NCBI GenBank assembly: GCA_050916095.1
Contig: CP050901.1
Span: forward strand, 2,294,001 to 2,358,000
Reading direction: 5' to 3'
DNA length: 64,000 nt
Source: JANPCX01 sp050916095
Lineage (GTDB): Bacteria; Pseudomonadota; Gammaproteobacteria; Burkholderiales; Burkholderiaceae_C
The notes beneath the pieces were generated by a model. It made no database searches. It saw only the letters and a list, made by a program, of their open reading frames with translations, and was not told where the DNA came from. Positions 8,312-18,200 of this stretch are shown one piece after another. Position numbers and translations under genes: made by a program. Position 1 is the stretch's first letter. Each line of letters starts with the position of its first letter.

Positions 8312-9672
8312 CAGCGACTGGGAATCCGTATCTTGATGATCAGGCCGCGTTTGTAGCAGACCCGGACACCCAGCTGAAAAATCACCCGGGTCGTTTCATC
8401 TGGCAGCTGGTGGGGGTGCTGGCCACATAGGCGTCGTAGCGCCGCATAGGCACAAAGGTCATGCCGGTGTTCTCTGCCGTGTAGGGATAGGCCGCTGTCG
8501 CCGGATTCCACAGCAGCATGTAAAGCGGCTGCTGCAACTGGTGATCGCTGCGGCGCATGTCCACGTCGCCATTGAAACTTTTGAACCTCAAACCCGACAG
8601 GGGCCGACGCGACTTTGACCGGGTCGGTCGAACCAGCAAGGTGCATGGCCTGGGCTAGCCCATTGAACACGTGCAAGATGGCGTGGACATACAGGTCGTC
8701 GTTGAAACGCGCCTTGAACTCCTTCATCCATGCCTGCAGCTCCCCACCCATGTTGTAGTGGGAGTAAACCACCGAATACACCCGCCCCGCACCTGCAGTG
8801 CCCAGCGCAGTCGGGGTGCCCGTGACAGGTGCGTAGTAGGTGTAGAACTTGCCGACGTAGTTGGCATCTTGGGCGGCCTTGATCAGCAACGACAAATCGG
8901 AACCCCAGTTGCCGGTGATCACGGCATCAGCCCCTGACGCTTTGATCTTGGCCACATAGGGCGCGAAGTCACGCACCTGGGCCAAAGCATGCAACTCCTC
9001 GCCCACCACCTTCACATCGGAGCGCTTGCGGGCCAACATGTCTTTGGCATACCGCGCCACCTGGTGGCCGTGGGAGTAGTTTTGGTTGATGAGGTAGACA
9101 GACCGCAGCTCAGGCTGATCCTTCATATAGCTCGTCATCACCTCCATCTTCATCGAGGTGTCGGCATCAAAACGAAAATGCCAGTAGCTGCATTTGCTGT
9201 TGGTGAGGTCCGGATCGACCGCCGAATGGTTCAGCAGCAGCACCTCCTTGCCGGGGTTCCTTTCGTTGTGTTTGTTGATGGCATCCAGCAAAGCGCCTGC
9301 CACGGCCGACCCATTGCCCTGCACGACGTAGCGTATGCCTTGATCGGTGGCGGACTTCAATGCATTCAGGCTCTCTGCGGGACTGAGTTTGTTGTCAAAG
9401 GTCACCAGCTCAAATCGCACACCAGCAGGATTGGCGAGATTGGCTTTTTCCGCTGCAAACTGGAAGGTTTTGAGTTGGTTGGCACCCACCGGTCCCATGA
9501 GGCCCGACAAGGGATCGATCCAGGCCAGTTTCACCACCTGGCCGCGCGTAGGGGCTTGTGCCCAGGCCTCGGGGACCCACAACAAAACAGCCAGCGAATA
9601 GGACAGCGCCGTCCAACACAACCTTGCGGTGGCCCTCTGGCTCGTATGCGCTTTCAGGGTGTGCGCGTTCAT
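8311..9672 (-). CDS. Branched-chain amino acid-type ABC transporter binding protein (frameshifted 3' end)
   Basis: Periplasmic substrate-binding protein of the LivJ/LivK type and first gene of the transporter operon. A signal peptide occupies about residues 1-39 (hydrophobic SYSLAVLLWVPEAWA). The mature start VKLAWIDPLSGLMGPVG is typical of the family. At about residue 357 the frame changes: from 8603 downwards the protein in this frame is unrelated, low-complexity sequence ending at 8311. The correct continuation, SGLRFKSFNGDVDMRRSDHQ and so on to CQMKRPG, lies in another frame that stops at 8382. Deleting one base from the 4-G run at 8600-8603 (plus strand) restores a continuous protein of about 430 residues. 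This is either a sequencing error or a real mutation. Confidence 0.85.
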   Translation of the reverse strand: MNAHTLKAHTSQRATARLCWTALSYSLAVLLWVPEAWAQAPTRGQVVKLAWIDPLSGLMGPVGANQLKTFQFAAEKANLANPAGVRFELVTFDNKLSPAESLNALKSATDQGIRYVVQGNGSAVAGALLDAINKHNERNPGKEVLLLNHSAVDPDLTNSKCSYWHFRFDADTSMKMEVMTSYMKDQPELRSVYLINQNYSHGHQVARYAKDMLARKRSDVKVVGEELHALAQVRDFAPYVAKIKASGADAVITGNWGSDLSLLIKAAQDANYVGKFYTYYAPVTGTPTALGTAGAGRVYSVVYSHYNMGGELQAWMKEFKARFNDDLYVHAILHVFNGLAQAMHLAGSTDPVKVASAPVGFEVQKFQWRRGHAPQRSPVAAAALHAAVESGDSGLSLHGREHRHDLCAYAALRRLCGQHPHQLPDETTRVIFQLGVRVCYKRGLIIKIRIPSR

Positions 9673-9804
9673 TTGATTCTCCAGTCAACTAAATTTAACG
9701 CCACCTTAACCAACCCCGGCGCTTTTGGGCAGAGGGCTTGCGAGGATGGCTCCAACAAGTCCCGGTGGGTCTCGGGTCTATAGGGCTCTGGCTACACTGC
9801 CCGC

Positions 9805-11304
9805 ATGAACGCTTCCAGCCCACCTGTGGCACGTCCACTTCCCGAGCTGCAATACACCCATCGTTTTGCCAGTTTGGGCAGCCGTTTTTACACTGAGTTG
9901 CCCGCCCAAGGCCTGCCCGACCCACATTGGGTGTCCACGAGCCCAGCATGCGCCGAGTTACTCGGTTGGTCGCCAGACTGGACGCAAAACAGCGGCGCAC
10001 TTCAGGTCTTCAGCGGTGCCGCCTTGTGGCCAGGCATGCGGCCACTGGCCAGTGTCTACAGCGGCCACCAGTTTGGCCACTGGGCGGGTCAGTTGGGCGA
10101 CGGGCGCGCGCTGTGGCTGGGCGAGGTCCAAACACCGAATGGCCCCATGGAGTTGCAACTCAAAGGTTCGGGCCTGACACCCTACTCGCGCATGGGTGAT
10201 GGCCGGGCCGTGTTGCGCTCGTCGGTTCGCGAGTTTTTGTGCTCCGAGGCGATGTTCGGCCTGGGTATCCCGACCACGCGGGCGCTGTGCATCACTGGCT
10301 CCGCCTTGCCAGTGCGCCGCGAAGCGGTGGAAACGGCCGCCATCGTCACCCGGGTGGCCAGCAGCTTCATCCGTTTCGGTCACTTCGAACACTTCTCCTA
10401 CAGCGAACCCCAGCAGCAGGGCCCGGTGGAGCTCAAAGCGCTGGCGGACTTTGTGATTGAGCACTTCTATCCGCATTGCGCCGAGCAAGCCAACCCCTAT
10501 GCGTCGCTGCTGCAAGAGGTGGTTCGCCGCACCGCCGACTTGATGGCCCACTGGCAGGCCGTCGGTTTTTGTCATGGCGTGATGAACACCGACAACATGT
10601 CCATCCTCGGGCTGACGATGGACTACGGACCCTTTGGTTTCTTGGACGCCTATGTGCCCGACCACATCTGCAACCACTCCGACACCCAAGGCCGCTACGC
10701 CTACAACCAGCAACCGCAAATTGGACTGTGGAATTTGTACGCGCTCGGTCAAGCCTTGATGCCGCTCATTGGCGACAGCGACCAAGCATTGGCGGCCCTG
10801 GACACCTATAAAACCACTTTTCCCGAGGCCATGGCGCGGCAGTGGAGCGCCAAACTAGGCCTGCAAACCCAGCATCCAGACGACCAAAAACTCGCCGACG
10901 ACTGGCTTGTTTTGCTAGCGCAGGGCAGTGTCGACTTCACCTTGGCTTGGCGCTGGTTAGGCGAGTTCGACAGCGAAACCGGGCAAGCCCTCAAGCTGCA
11001 GGACTATTTTCTAGACCAAGCGGCTTTCAAAGCCTGGTGCCAGCGTTACCAGCAACGTTTACAGCGCGAAAACAGCATCGACGCCGAGCGCGCCCTGCGC
11101 ATGAACGCACACAACCCCCGCTACGTTCTGCGCAACCACCTGGCTGAAGTCGCCATTCGCCAAGCGCAAGCAGGTGATTTCAGCGAAATCGAACGTTTGC
11201 GTCAGGTTTTGGCCCGCCCCTTCGACGAACAGCCTGCCTTTGCGGCTTATGCCGCCCTGCCCCCCGATTGGGCCCACCACATTGAAGTGTCTTGCTCATC
11301 ATGA
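9805..11304 (+). CDS. selO: Protein adenylyltransferase SelO (YdiU)
   Basis: A 499-residue pseudokinase-fold enzyme that transfers AMP from ATP to Ser, Thr or Tyr of protein substrates, linked to redox homeostasis. The family block ELQLKGSGLTPYSRMGDGRA (residues 116-134) and VLRSSVREFLCSEAM follow the expected order, and GVMNTDNMSI and DYGPFGFLD (about residues 256-280) carry the metal-binding Asn/Asp residues. The C-terminus ends EVSCSS; the Cys stands at the position of selenocysteine in animal SelO. The length is normal for the family. The stop overlaps the msrB start (ATGA), a sensible partnership between two redox-related proteins. Confidence 0.97.
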   Translation: MNASSPPVARPLPELQYTHRFASLGSRFYTELPAQGLPDPHWVSTSPACAELLGWSPDWTQNSGALQVFSGAALWPGMRPLASVYSGHQFGHWAGQLGDGRALWLGEVQTPNGPMELQLKGSGLTPYSRMGDGRAVLRSSVREFLCSEAMFGLGIPTTRALCITGSALPVRREAVETAAIVTRVASSFIRFGHFEHFSYSEPQQQGPVELKALADFVIEHFYPHCAEQANPYASLLQEVVRRTADLMAHWQAVGFCHGVMNTDNMSILGLTMDYGPFGFLDAYVPDHICNHSDTQGRYAYNQQPQIGLWNLYALGQALMPLIGDSDQALAALDTYKTTFPEAMARQWSAKLGLQTQHPDDQKLADDWLVLLAQGSVDFTLAWRWLGEFDSETGQALKLQDYFLDQAAFKAWCQRYQQRLQRENSIDAERALRMNAHNPRYVLRNHLAEVAIRQAQAGDFSEIERLRQVLARPFDEQPAFAAYAALPPDWAHHIEVSCSS

Positions 11305-11714
11305 ACAAACCCGAAAAAACCTATCCCGTTTCCAAAACAGAACAAGAGTGGCGAGAGAAACTCGACGACACGCAGTACGCCGTGGCACGCGAAGCCGCCA
11401 CCGAACGTGCCTTCAGCGGACGTTACTGGGACCACTGGCAAGCCGGCCACTACAACTGCGTGGGCTGCGGCACACCGCTCTTTGAATCAAGCACGAAGTT
11501 CGACGCAGGTTGCGGCTGGCCCAGCTACTGGCAACCGGTCAACAGCGAGGTCATTGAGCGTGTCGTCGACCGCAGCCACGGCATGGTGCGGGTTGAAGTG
11601 CGCTGCAACCAATGCGGCTCCCACCTCGGCCACGTGTTCGAGGACGGCCCGGCACCCACAGGCGAGCGGTTTTGCATTAATTCGGCGGCAATCGACTTCA
11701 AGCAAAATCCCTGA
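11301..11714 (+). CDS. msrB: Peptide-methionine (R)-S-oxide reductase MsrB
   Basis: A 137-residue cytosolic enzyme that reduces methionine-R-sulfoxide in proteins. Four zinc ligands are seen as two CxxC pairs (C53/C56 in NCVGCG and C102/C105 in RCNQCG). The catalytic Cys is C125 in GERFCINSAAIDF, and CGWPSY (C71) holds a candidate resolving Cys. A frame extension to 11292 exists, but the Met at 11301 overlaps the selO stop and gives the usual N-terminus, so it is chosen. It is translationally coupled to selO. Confidence 0.96.
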   Translation: MNKPEKTYPVSKTEQEWREKLDDTQYAVAREAATERAFSGRYWDHWQAGHYNCVGCGTPLFESSTKFDAGCGWPSYWQPVNSEVIERVVDRSHGMVRVEVRCNQCGSHLGHVFEDGPAPTGERFCINSAAIDFKQNP

Positions 11715-11750
11715 TTCGGCGCACCAGCCTGCAACCTTGCCAGTCACCCC

Positions 11751-12395
11751 ATGAAATTGCTTTTTGATCTGCTGCCGCTCTTGATGTTTTTCGGCAGCTA
11801 CAAGTACGCCAAAGCCCATGAAGAATGGGCGTCCAGTTTTGCCACGCAGTACCTTGGCGGCATCGTCTCCGGCGGCGTGGTCGGCCCCAAAGAAGCGCCC
11901 ATGGTGCTGGCCACGGTGGTGATCATTTTGGTCACCGGTTTGCAAGTGGCCTATTTGCTGGCGCGCGGCCGCAAGGTGGACACCATGTTGTGGGTGGTGC
12001 TGCTGCTTGCCATCGTGTTTGGCGGAGCCACCATTTGGTTTCATGACCCGACCTTCATCAAGTGGAAGTTCAGCATCGTGAACTGGGCCATGGGGCTGGC
12101 CTTCTGGCTGGGCCCACTGCTCTTCGGTGCCAACTTGCTGAAAAAAATGATGGGCGAACAAATTCGACTGCCCGACCCGGTTTGGCAACGTTTGAACCTG
12201 GCCTGGGTGGCGTTCTTCATGGTCATCGGCGTTTTGAACATTTATTTCGCCTACAACTTCTCGGAAGACACCTGGCTGGACATCAAGTTTTATGGTGGCC
12301 TCGGTGCCACCTTGTTGTTCACCGTGGCCCAAGGTTTTTACATGAGTAAACATGTATTACCTGACGCGCAAGAGACGGCGGTCAAGCCATCATGA
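11751..12395 (+). CDS. yciB: Inner membrane-spanning protein YciB / septation protein A family
   Basis: A 214-residue integral inner-membrane protein with about five hydrophobic helices. The N-terminus MKLLFDLLPLLMFFGSYKYA, FHDPTFIKWKFSIVNWAMGL and LNIYFAYNFSEDTWLDIKFYG are nearly invariant in the YciB/IspZ family. Members affect cell envelope synthesis and septation, and some annotations call it intracellular septation protein A. It starts 36 bases after msrB and overlaps bolA by ATGA, so the block selO-msrB-yciB-bolA is probably one transcript. Confidence 0.95.
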   Translation: MKLLFDLLPLLMFFGSYKYAKAHEEWASSFATQYLGGIVSGGVVGPKEAPMVLATVVIILVTGLQVAYLLARGRKVDTMLWVVLLLAIVFGGATIWFHDPTFIKWKFSIVNWAMGLAFWLGPLLFGANLLKKMMGEQIRLPDPVWQRLNLAWVAFFMVIGVLNIYFAYNFSEDTWLDIKFYGGLGATLLFTVAQGFYMSKHVLPDAQETAVKPS

Positions 12396-12667
12396 CCGTC
12401 ACTGCGGCGCTGGTCCAAGACTGCTTGCAGCAGGCCCTGCAACCGACTGAACTGCGGGTGCAAGACGACAGCCATTTGCACGCAGGCCATGCGGGTGCCA
12501 AAGAGGGGCGGCACTTCAGTGTTCAAGTGGTGAGCAGCCGTTTCGGCGGCATGACGAGACTGGCCCGGCACCGCCTCGTTTATGATTCGTTGTCCCAGCT
12601 GATGAGCCAGGGCATCCATGCGCTGGCCATCGAGGCGCGCGCGCCAGATGAGCTGCCCAAGGGTTGA
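12392..12667 (+). CDS. BolA family protein
   Basis: A 91-residue BolA/IbaG-type protein. The core DDSHLHAGHAGAKEGRHFSV (residues 26-45) contains the conserved His residues used for shared Fe-S coordination with monothiol glutaredoxins, followed by SRFGGMTRLARHRLVYDSL. Known roles of the family are Fe-S cluster assembly or trafficking and envelope/stress regulation. The start codon overlaps the yciB stop. Confidence 0.95.
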   Translation: MTVTAALVQDCLQQALQPTELRVQDDSHLHAGHAGAKEGRHFSVQVVSSRFGGMTRLARHRLVYDSLSQLMSQGIHALAIEARAPDELPKG

Positions 12668-12787
12668 AGCCGTCCCTTGGATACAACTCCGACAGTTCCA
12701 AGTTGAACCAATTGCTTTGCATAGCGTCGAATGCGGCGCAATTCACCCTTTCAGTCCACACAACCACAACAGCCTAGAAAGTCCTAC

Positions 12788-13621
12788 ATGTTTGAATCGA
12801 TGAACACCATGGTTTCCAGAAAATTGCTTCCAGCAGCCGCACTGATCTTGTCGCTGGCTGCTCCAATGGCTGCTCACGCGCAAAACATTGCAGTGGTCAA
12901 TGGGAAACCAGTTCCTAAAGCTCGCTTTGATGCCTTCATGACCACACTGAAAGCAGATGCAGCATTACAAGGTCAAACACTGAGACCAGACACCGAAAAA
13001 CTGGTTCGTGACCGCTTGGTCATGGAAGAAATCATGGTGCAAGAGGCCAAAAAGCGCGGCATGGAGCGCAGCGCTGAATACCTGGCCCGCGTGAACCAGG
13101 TGAGAAACGACTTGCTGATTCAAGCACTGTTCAGCGATGAGCAAACGAAGAATCCCGTGACCGATGCCGATATCAAATCCGAGTACGAAAAATTCAAAGC
13201 CCAGTCCTCGGGCATGGAGTACAGAGCTCGTCACATATTGGTTGAAAAAGAAGAAGAAGCCACAGCACTGCTCAAACAACTCAAAAGCGGCGGCAAGTTT
13301 GACGAATTGGCCAAGAAAAATTCTAAAGACGCAGGATCTGCGACCAACGGCGGTGACCTGGGATTCATGAAAGCCAATGAACTTGTGGGTGAGTTCGCTC
13401 AAGCCATGACCAAACTCAAAAACGGAGAGGTCACCGACTCACCCGTGAAGACGCAATACGGCTATCACATCATCAAGCTAGAAGAAAGCCGCGAAGCATC
13501 CCCCCCACCACTGGAAGAGTTGAAAGAGAAAATCAAGCAAGGGCTGACTCAGCAGCGTCGCGGTGCCTTCATCGAAAAGGTTCGCTCCAGCGCGAAGACC
13601 GACTACCAGTTCACCAACTGA
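12788..13621 (+). CDS. Parvulin-type peptidyl-prolyl cis-trans isomerase, periplasmic
   Basis: A 277-residue exported folding factor of the PpiC/SurA-like group. Residues 1-31 form a signal peptide (RKLLPAAALILSLAAPMAAHA, cleavage before QNIAVVNG). A SurA_N-like helical segment follows, then a rotamase domain at about residues 141-232 with YRARHILVEKEEEATALL, GGDLGFM and YGYHIIKLEE. A Met at 12800 is an alternative start that still retains the signal peptide; the 19 codons upstream of 12788 have no family resemblance. A strong intrinsic terminator follows directly. Confidence 0.93.
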   Translation: MFESMNTMVSRKLLPAAALILSLAAPMAAHAQNIAVVNGKPVPKARFDAFMTTLKADAALQGQTLRPDTEKLVRDRLVMEEIMVQEAKKRGMERSAEYLARVNQVRNDLLIQALFSDEQTKNPVTDADIKSEYEKFKAQSSGMEYRARHILVEKEEEATALLKQLKSGGKFDELAKKNSKDAGSATNGGDLGFMKANELVGEFAQAMTKLKNGEVTDSPVKTQYGYHIIKLEESREASPPPLEELKEKIKQGLTQQRRGAFIEKVRSSAKTDYQFTN

Positions 13622-13647
13622 TCTTTCGGACCAATCTCTCGACACCA

Positions 13648-13675
13648 AAGCGGTGCCTCGCGCACCGCTTTTTTT
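13648..13675 (+). terminator. Rho-independent terminator of the ppiC-like gene
   Basis: Stem AAGCGGTGC (13648-13656) pairs with GCACCGCTT (13662-13670) around a 5-base loop and is followed by a run of seven T from 13669. It begins 27 bases after the isomerase stop and slightly overlaps the 3' end of the convergent ABC ATPase gene. Confidence 0.9.
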
Positions 13676-14357
13676 ATGCCGCCTCGTTAGACACCAGCCG
13701 TCCCGCCTCAATGCGCAGCTGCCTGTCGCACCGCGACGCAATCGCTCGGTCATGGGTGACCAAAACCAACGTGGTTCCCACTTCACGGTTGAGTTCAAAC
13801 ATCAGAGCCATCACCGTTTCGCCAGTAGCAAAGTCCAAACTGCCTGTGGGTTCATCCGCCAGCAACACCGCAGGGCGAACCACAAACGCACGCGCCAAGG
13901 CCACACGCTGTTGCTCACCGCCCGACAGCACCCGTGGGTGGTGACTCAAACGGTCCGCAAGACCCACACGGCGCAGCATCTCCGTGGCTGCGATCCGGGC
14001 GTCTGTGCGACCTTGCAATTCCAGCGGCAGCATCACATTCTCCAGCGCTGTCAGATTGGACAGCAGCTGAAAATTCTGGAAGACAAACCCCATGTGCTGA
14101 GCACGCAGCGCGGCGCGTGCATCCTCGCCCAACGCAAACATGTCTTGGCCCAACAATTGAACCGTTCCACGGCTGGGCGTGTCCAATCCCGCCATGATGG
14201 AGAGCAAAGTGCTTTTGCCCGACCCCGACGCGCCAACAATGGCCACGGACTGGCGGGCGGCCAGTTCAAAATCAATGTCGTGCAGTATCGTCAAAGTGCC
14301 GGTGGCGTCGAGGACATCTTTACTCACGTTGCGAACGGCAATCAGGTTGTTTGTCAT
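13674..14357 (-). CDS. LolD/YbbA-like ABC transporter ATP-binding protein
   Basis: A 227-residue ABC ATPase of the MacB/LolD family. Walker A GASGSGKST, signature LSGGEQQRVALARA, Walker B AVLLADEPTGSLD and H-loop LVLVTHD are all intact. Because it is divergent from a TesA-type esterase, the pair resembles the ybbA-tesA arrangement of enterobacteria, where ybbA works with the permease ybbP. No permease gene is present next to it here; it ends at the terminator of the isomerase gene. Role inferred: lipoprotein or lipid-related export, partner unknown. Confidence 0.9.
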   Translation of the reverse strand: MTNNLIAVRNVSKDVLDATGTLTILHDIDFELAARQSVAIVGASGSGKSTLLSIMAGLDTPSRGTVQLLGQDMFALGEDARAALRAQHMGFVFQNFQLLSNLTALENVMLPLELQGRTDARIAATEMLRRVGLADRLSHHPRVLSGGEQQRVALARAFVVRPAVLLADEPTGSLDFATGETVMALMFELNREVGTTLVLVTHDRAIASRCDRQLRIEAGRLVSNEAA

Positions 14358-14379
14358 AGGAGATGAGGGTTTGAAAAAA

Positions 14380-15066
14380 ATGCAAACGCCGCTGCGGTGG
14401 TCACGCCGCCAACTGCTTGCCTACTCTAGCCTGTTGGGCTTGGCGAGCGGCATTGGCGCACCAACAGCCGCAAACAGCGCAGGGAATAAATCAAACACGC
14501 CCGCACGCACCGTGATTTTGATTGTGGGCGACAGCCTCTCCGCCGAGTACGGCCTGCAACGCGGCAGCGGCTGGGTAGCCTTATTGGAACAGCGCCTGCA
14601 GCAGGAAAAAATAAACGCCCGCGTGGTCAACGCCAGCATCAGCGGTGACACCACCTCGGGCGGACGTTCGCGCCTGCCCGCCCTACTCCAACAACACCGC
14701 CCCAGCCACGTGGTGATAGAACTTGGCGGCAACGATGCGCTGCGTGGCCTGCCGCTGGGCATGACAGAAAGTAATTTGCAAACCATGAGCCGGTCCGCCG
14801 CCGCCAGCGGGGCCCAGGTGCTGCTGGTTGGTATGCAGGTACCGCCCAACTATGGCCGCAACTACACCGAAAGTTTTGCCGCCTTGTTCGAGCGCGTGGC
14901 CCAGGCCGAGAAAAATGCCTTGGTACCGTTTTTTCTCAAAGGTGTGGCTGACACCCCTCAGTCCGAAAGCCTGTTCCAAGCCGACCGCATCCACCCCAAC
15001 GAAAAAGCACAAGCCATCATGTTGGCCAATGTGTGGCCGGTGTTGCGGTCGCAGCTGCCGAAGTAA
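14380..15066 (+). CDS. Arylesterase / TesA-like SGNH lipase
   Basis: A 228-residue SGNH hydrolase of the TesA (thioesterase I / arylesterase) group. Block I is VGDSLSAEYGL with the nucleophilic Ser, block II has SGDTTSGG, block III is ELGGNDALRG (oxyanion Asn), and block V is ADRIHPNEKAQ with the Asp/His pair. The N-terminus (RRQLLAYSSLLGLASGIGA) is a likely signal peptide, with a twin-Arg pair RR that could suggest Tat export. GAGGG at 14365-14369 lies 10 bases before the ATG at 14380; a TTG at 14371 is an alternative. The long upstream frame extension overlaps the divergent ABC gene and is rejected. Confidence 0.92.
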   Translation: MQTPLRWSRRQLLAYSSLLGLASGIGAPTAANSAGNKSNTPARTVILIVGDSLSAEYGLQRGSGWVALLEQRLQQEKINARVVNASISGDTTSGGRSRLPALLQQHRPSHVVIELGGNDALRGLPLGMTESNLQTMSRSAAASGAQVLLVGMQVPPNYGRNYTESFAALFERVAQAEKNALVPFFLKGVADTPQSESLFQADRIHPNEKAQAIMLANVWPVLRSQLPK

Positions 15067-15256
15067 ATGTGGACCCTTGAGGATGCTCTGCACAACTCGC
15101 TCCGGACAAAAACTGATGCTCTCTTAAAGAAATCTTCCATGAAGATGGCATTGAAAGTGAAGATGCGTTCTCGTACAAGAGAGGGGTTAACCCCGGTCGC
15201 TGTGACCTGGGCTTGGTTTGCTTCTCGAACTTGCCTGAACGCGGCGAACAAAATCA

Positions 15257-18200
15257 ATGACCACGACCCAACTAAAAAGCGCCACCGCCCCGCTCCTCCT
15301 GGCCGATGCCAGCGCGATAGGAATGGGCTGGAGCAAGCCCAGCGGGGTGGCCAGCGATGCCAAGGTCAAGGCTTACCTGGGGCAGGTGCTTCACAACCTG
15401 ACGGGCGGCAAGATCAGCAGCATCGATAGGTTGGCAGAGTACACCGCTGGCCAGCGGCGCAGCCAGCTCGAGGCCAGTCTCAACAAAGAAGTCGCCAGCG
15501 CTTCAGGTGGACGTCTGACCAGTTGGCGCCAGTTGCTCAGCGCCGGTTCCCGTGAACTCCTGGAGCGACAAACCGCTTCGTCCAACCCGCCGGCCAACAA
15601 GCCTGCGCCCAGCAACACGCCCTGGAAGATTGGAGGCGTCGATGTGGGTGCCGGTGCCCGTCAAGTGTGGAACGGCGTCAAAAACGTCCCCAACCCGTTA
15701 TTGGGCGGCCTGACCCCCAACCAGGCCGGTCAAGTTCTCAAGGGTGGCATCAACGCCGGTGCCCGCACCATCAACCAAACCGTGCGCGCCCCCGTGCTGC
15801 CCGTGGCAGAGCCTGCCAGCAGCTTTGAGAGCGTGCGCGCCCGCGCCGATTCGTGGGTGGCCCGTGCCTCCAAAGGCAAATTCGACTCTGTGGCGGACTT
15901 GGTGCACTTCGCTGGCGACAACAAAGCCGCCAACCGCCTGCGCGGCCAAGTCACGCAGATGCTGCAAAAGGATGCAGGTGCCCAAGCCGGTGGCTTTAGC
16001 AACTGGAAACAGGTGCTCACTGCTGCCGAGCGCGGCCAGCTTGAGCGCACTTTGGTCGAGACTCAAAAACTACCGCCCACCCAGCCCAACACGCCCAAAC
16101 AGCAACAAGCCTGGGCCGGGCAAGCCTTGCAACAGGTGCAAAAGCTCCCAACCCCGAAGTCCGAGCGTGGGCCCTTGGACACTCTGCGTAATGTGGTGGG
16201 CGGTGCATGGGATCAGTTTGCAGGCGATACCTTCAAAGCCGAGATCGAGCAGCTCAAAAAGATTGTGCGTGACCCGTCTCGGTTGATTAAACCGATTGAC
16301 GACATCAAAAATTGGTTGGAGAGTGATCCCAAGGGCCAGTGGAATAACGCCATCGCCACCTGGGGCCGGGTGTTCAGCCACCCGCCGGAGAAGTGGGCTG
16401 AGGCCTACAAAGCGGAGCTGATGAAGCAGCCTCAAACCCAGATGCTGCGGGAGTTCTCTCACAAGGTCAGGAATGACCGTGACTTTCAAGAACAGCTGGC
16501 AGGCCGGGGGCTGGGGCTGATCGCGCAAGTGATCGTCACACGCAAAGTCACCAAGGCGCTCCAGGGCAATCCAGGCAGTGCGATTCAACCAATCAAACAA
16601 ACGCCGACTGCGGTGGCTACTGCGGGTCAAGGTGGGCTCAGGCTGCAAGCGATCAAAGAGACGCTTCGCTCTTTGGGGAATGAGGTCACCCCATCCCATG
16701 TCGTTAAGAAGCTGCGGCAGTACATGATCGACATCACGGACGATCTCAAAACCACGCCCAAAGGCACGGCGCGGTACAAGGAGTTGGCGGACATCCGGGC
16801 CCAGTTGGATCAGCGCTTGAACGGCCGCTTGAAGCCTACTGCGGTGGTGCCCCAGCCCCACCCCACCGGGGTGAATCAGCCCACACCAGCGATCAAGCCT
16901 GCCCCGGTGAGCCCAACACCGATCAAGTCCATTGCAGCGACACCGCTGCAGCCGCTGCAGCCTTTTGCGGTGCACCCATCCCGGGTCAAGCTCGATGCGC
17001 TGCTGGAGCCCATGCTCAAGGAGGCCGGTTTGGGCGCACCGTCCTTGGCCCGCTCGGATGCCTTGAGGCAGTTCGAGCAGGAGGTCAACAAGATCGGTGG
17101 CGCAGACAAGCTGACCACCGACAAGCAGCGCAGGGAGTTGATTCAGCGTGCCATTGGAGAAGCAACCGGCGCGCAACCCACCACCCATACGCAGCCCTCC
17201 AAGCCCACACAGCCGATCAAGCCGATCGACACCCAGCCCAAAACCCAACCGAACAACACGGCCAAGCCCAACCTCAACCCCCAACCCCAGCCCACGCCTG
17301 GCCAAGGGCAGTCCACACCGAATGGCAGTACCGCAGGTGTGCAAGGCAAGCCAACGCCCGTCATCGAGGTGGAGCGGCCTCAAACCAAGGTGCCCCCGAA
17401 AGCGCCCGACTGGAGCCAACTTCCACCAGAAGGCAAGCTGACCCAGCCCTCCAAGGGCACGGTGCCCGTGAACACCACGCCCGTGGCATCGCAGGAGATT
17501 CCGCTGGTATCACCAGAGTTGCATCGAGCGCTGGTAAAGATCAACGACTTGCTGGGCCCAGCACTGATCGCTGTGGGCTTGAGCGAGTTCTCCAAAGAAC
17601 GCTCAGATGCGATCAACCGGGTGGAGCGTGCCATTGAACAAGCCGGTGGGGCCGAGAAACTCACCTCCGACTGGCAGCGCAAGCAGTTGATCGATCAGGC
17701 CATTGGTTTGCCTGCGGTGAAGCAGCCTACGGTGACTGCCACACAGCCAAATTCCAACAGCGCCCCAACCCCAGTCACCCCACAACAGCCCGTCAAGGTC
17801 CCCAACAAACCGACCCCGCTCTTTGAAGACAGCCGCTATGGCGGGCCTTCGCCTTACATCGACAAAGTGCCTGCGGGCACCGTCGGGGCCCAGCGCAATC
17901 CGAATCGGCCTGAGGGGGGGAACAACATTCCCGGTTGGAGCTCGATGACGCCTGAGCAAAAGGTGCAAACCATCAACCGGTTGATCCAGCAGCCGATCAC
18001 GCCGGCGCAGGAGCTTCAGATCAGAGCGGGCGTGGTGCCACCAGACGTTCAGCACCGTCTCGATGATGTTCTGCGACCCAAGAATGAACCGACCGAAAGC
18101 ACATACTCCACCGCACCTGTAGCACAAGAATCTGAGATTCTGCAAGGCCAAACACAAGCAGTGAGACGAGCGCAGGAGGCCGACGTCGTTCCACTGACAG

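Noticed and set aside
15067..15256. Possible short gene between tesA-like gene and the first giant gene
   Set aside because: An open stretch of about 48 codons (reading SLKEIFHEDGIESEDAFSYK) ends near 15257 but has no start codon or ribosome site and no recognised similarity.
16070..17419. 449-codon minus-strand frame opposite the giant proteins (also 23240-24589)
   Set aside because: Antisense to a coding region with clear modules; its sequence is Arg/Leu/Gly-rich shadow composition and is repeated only because the DNA block is repeated.
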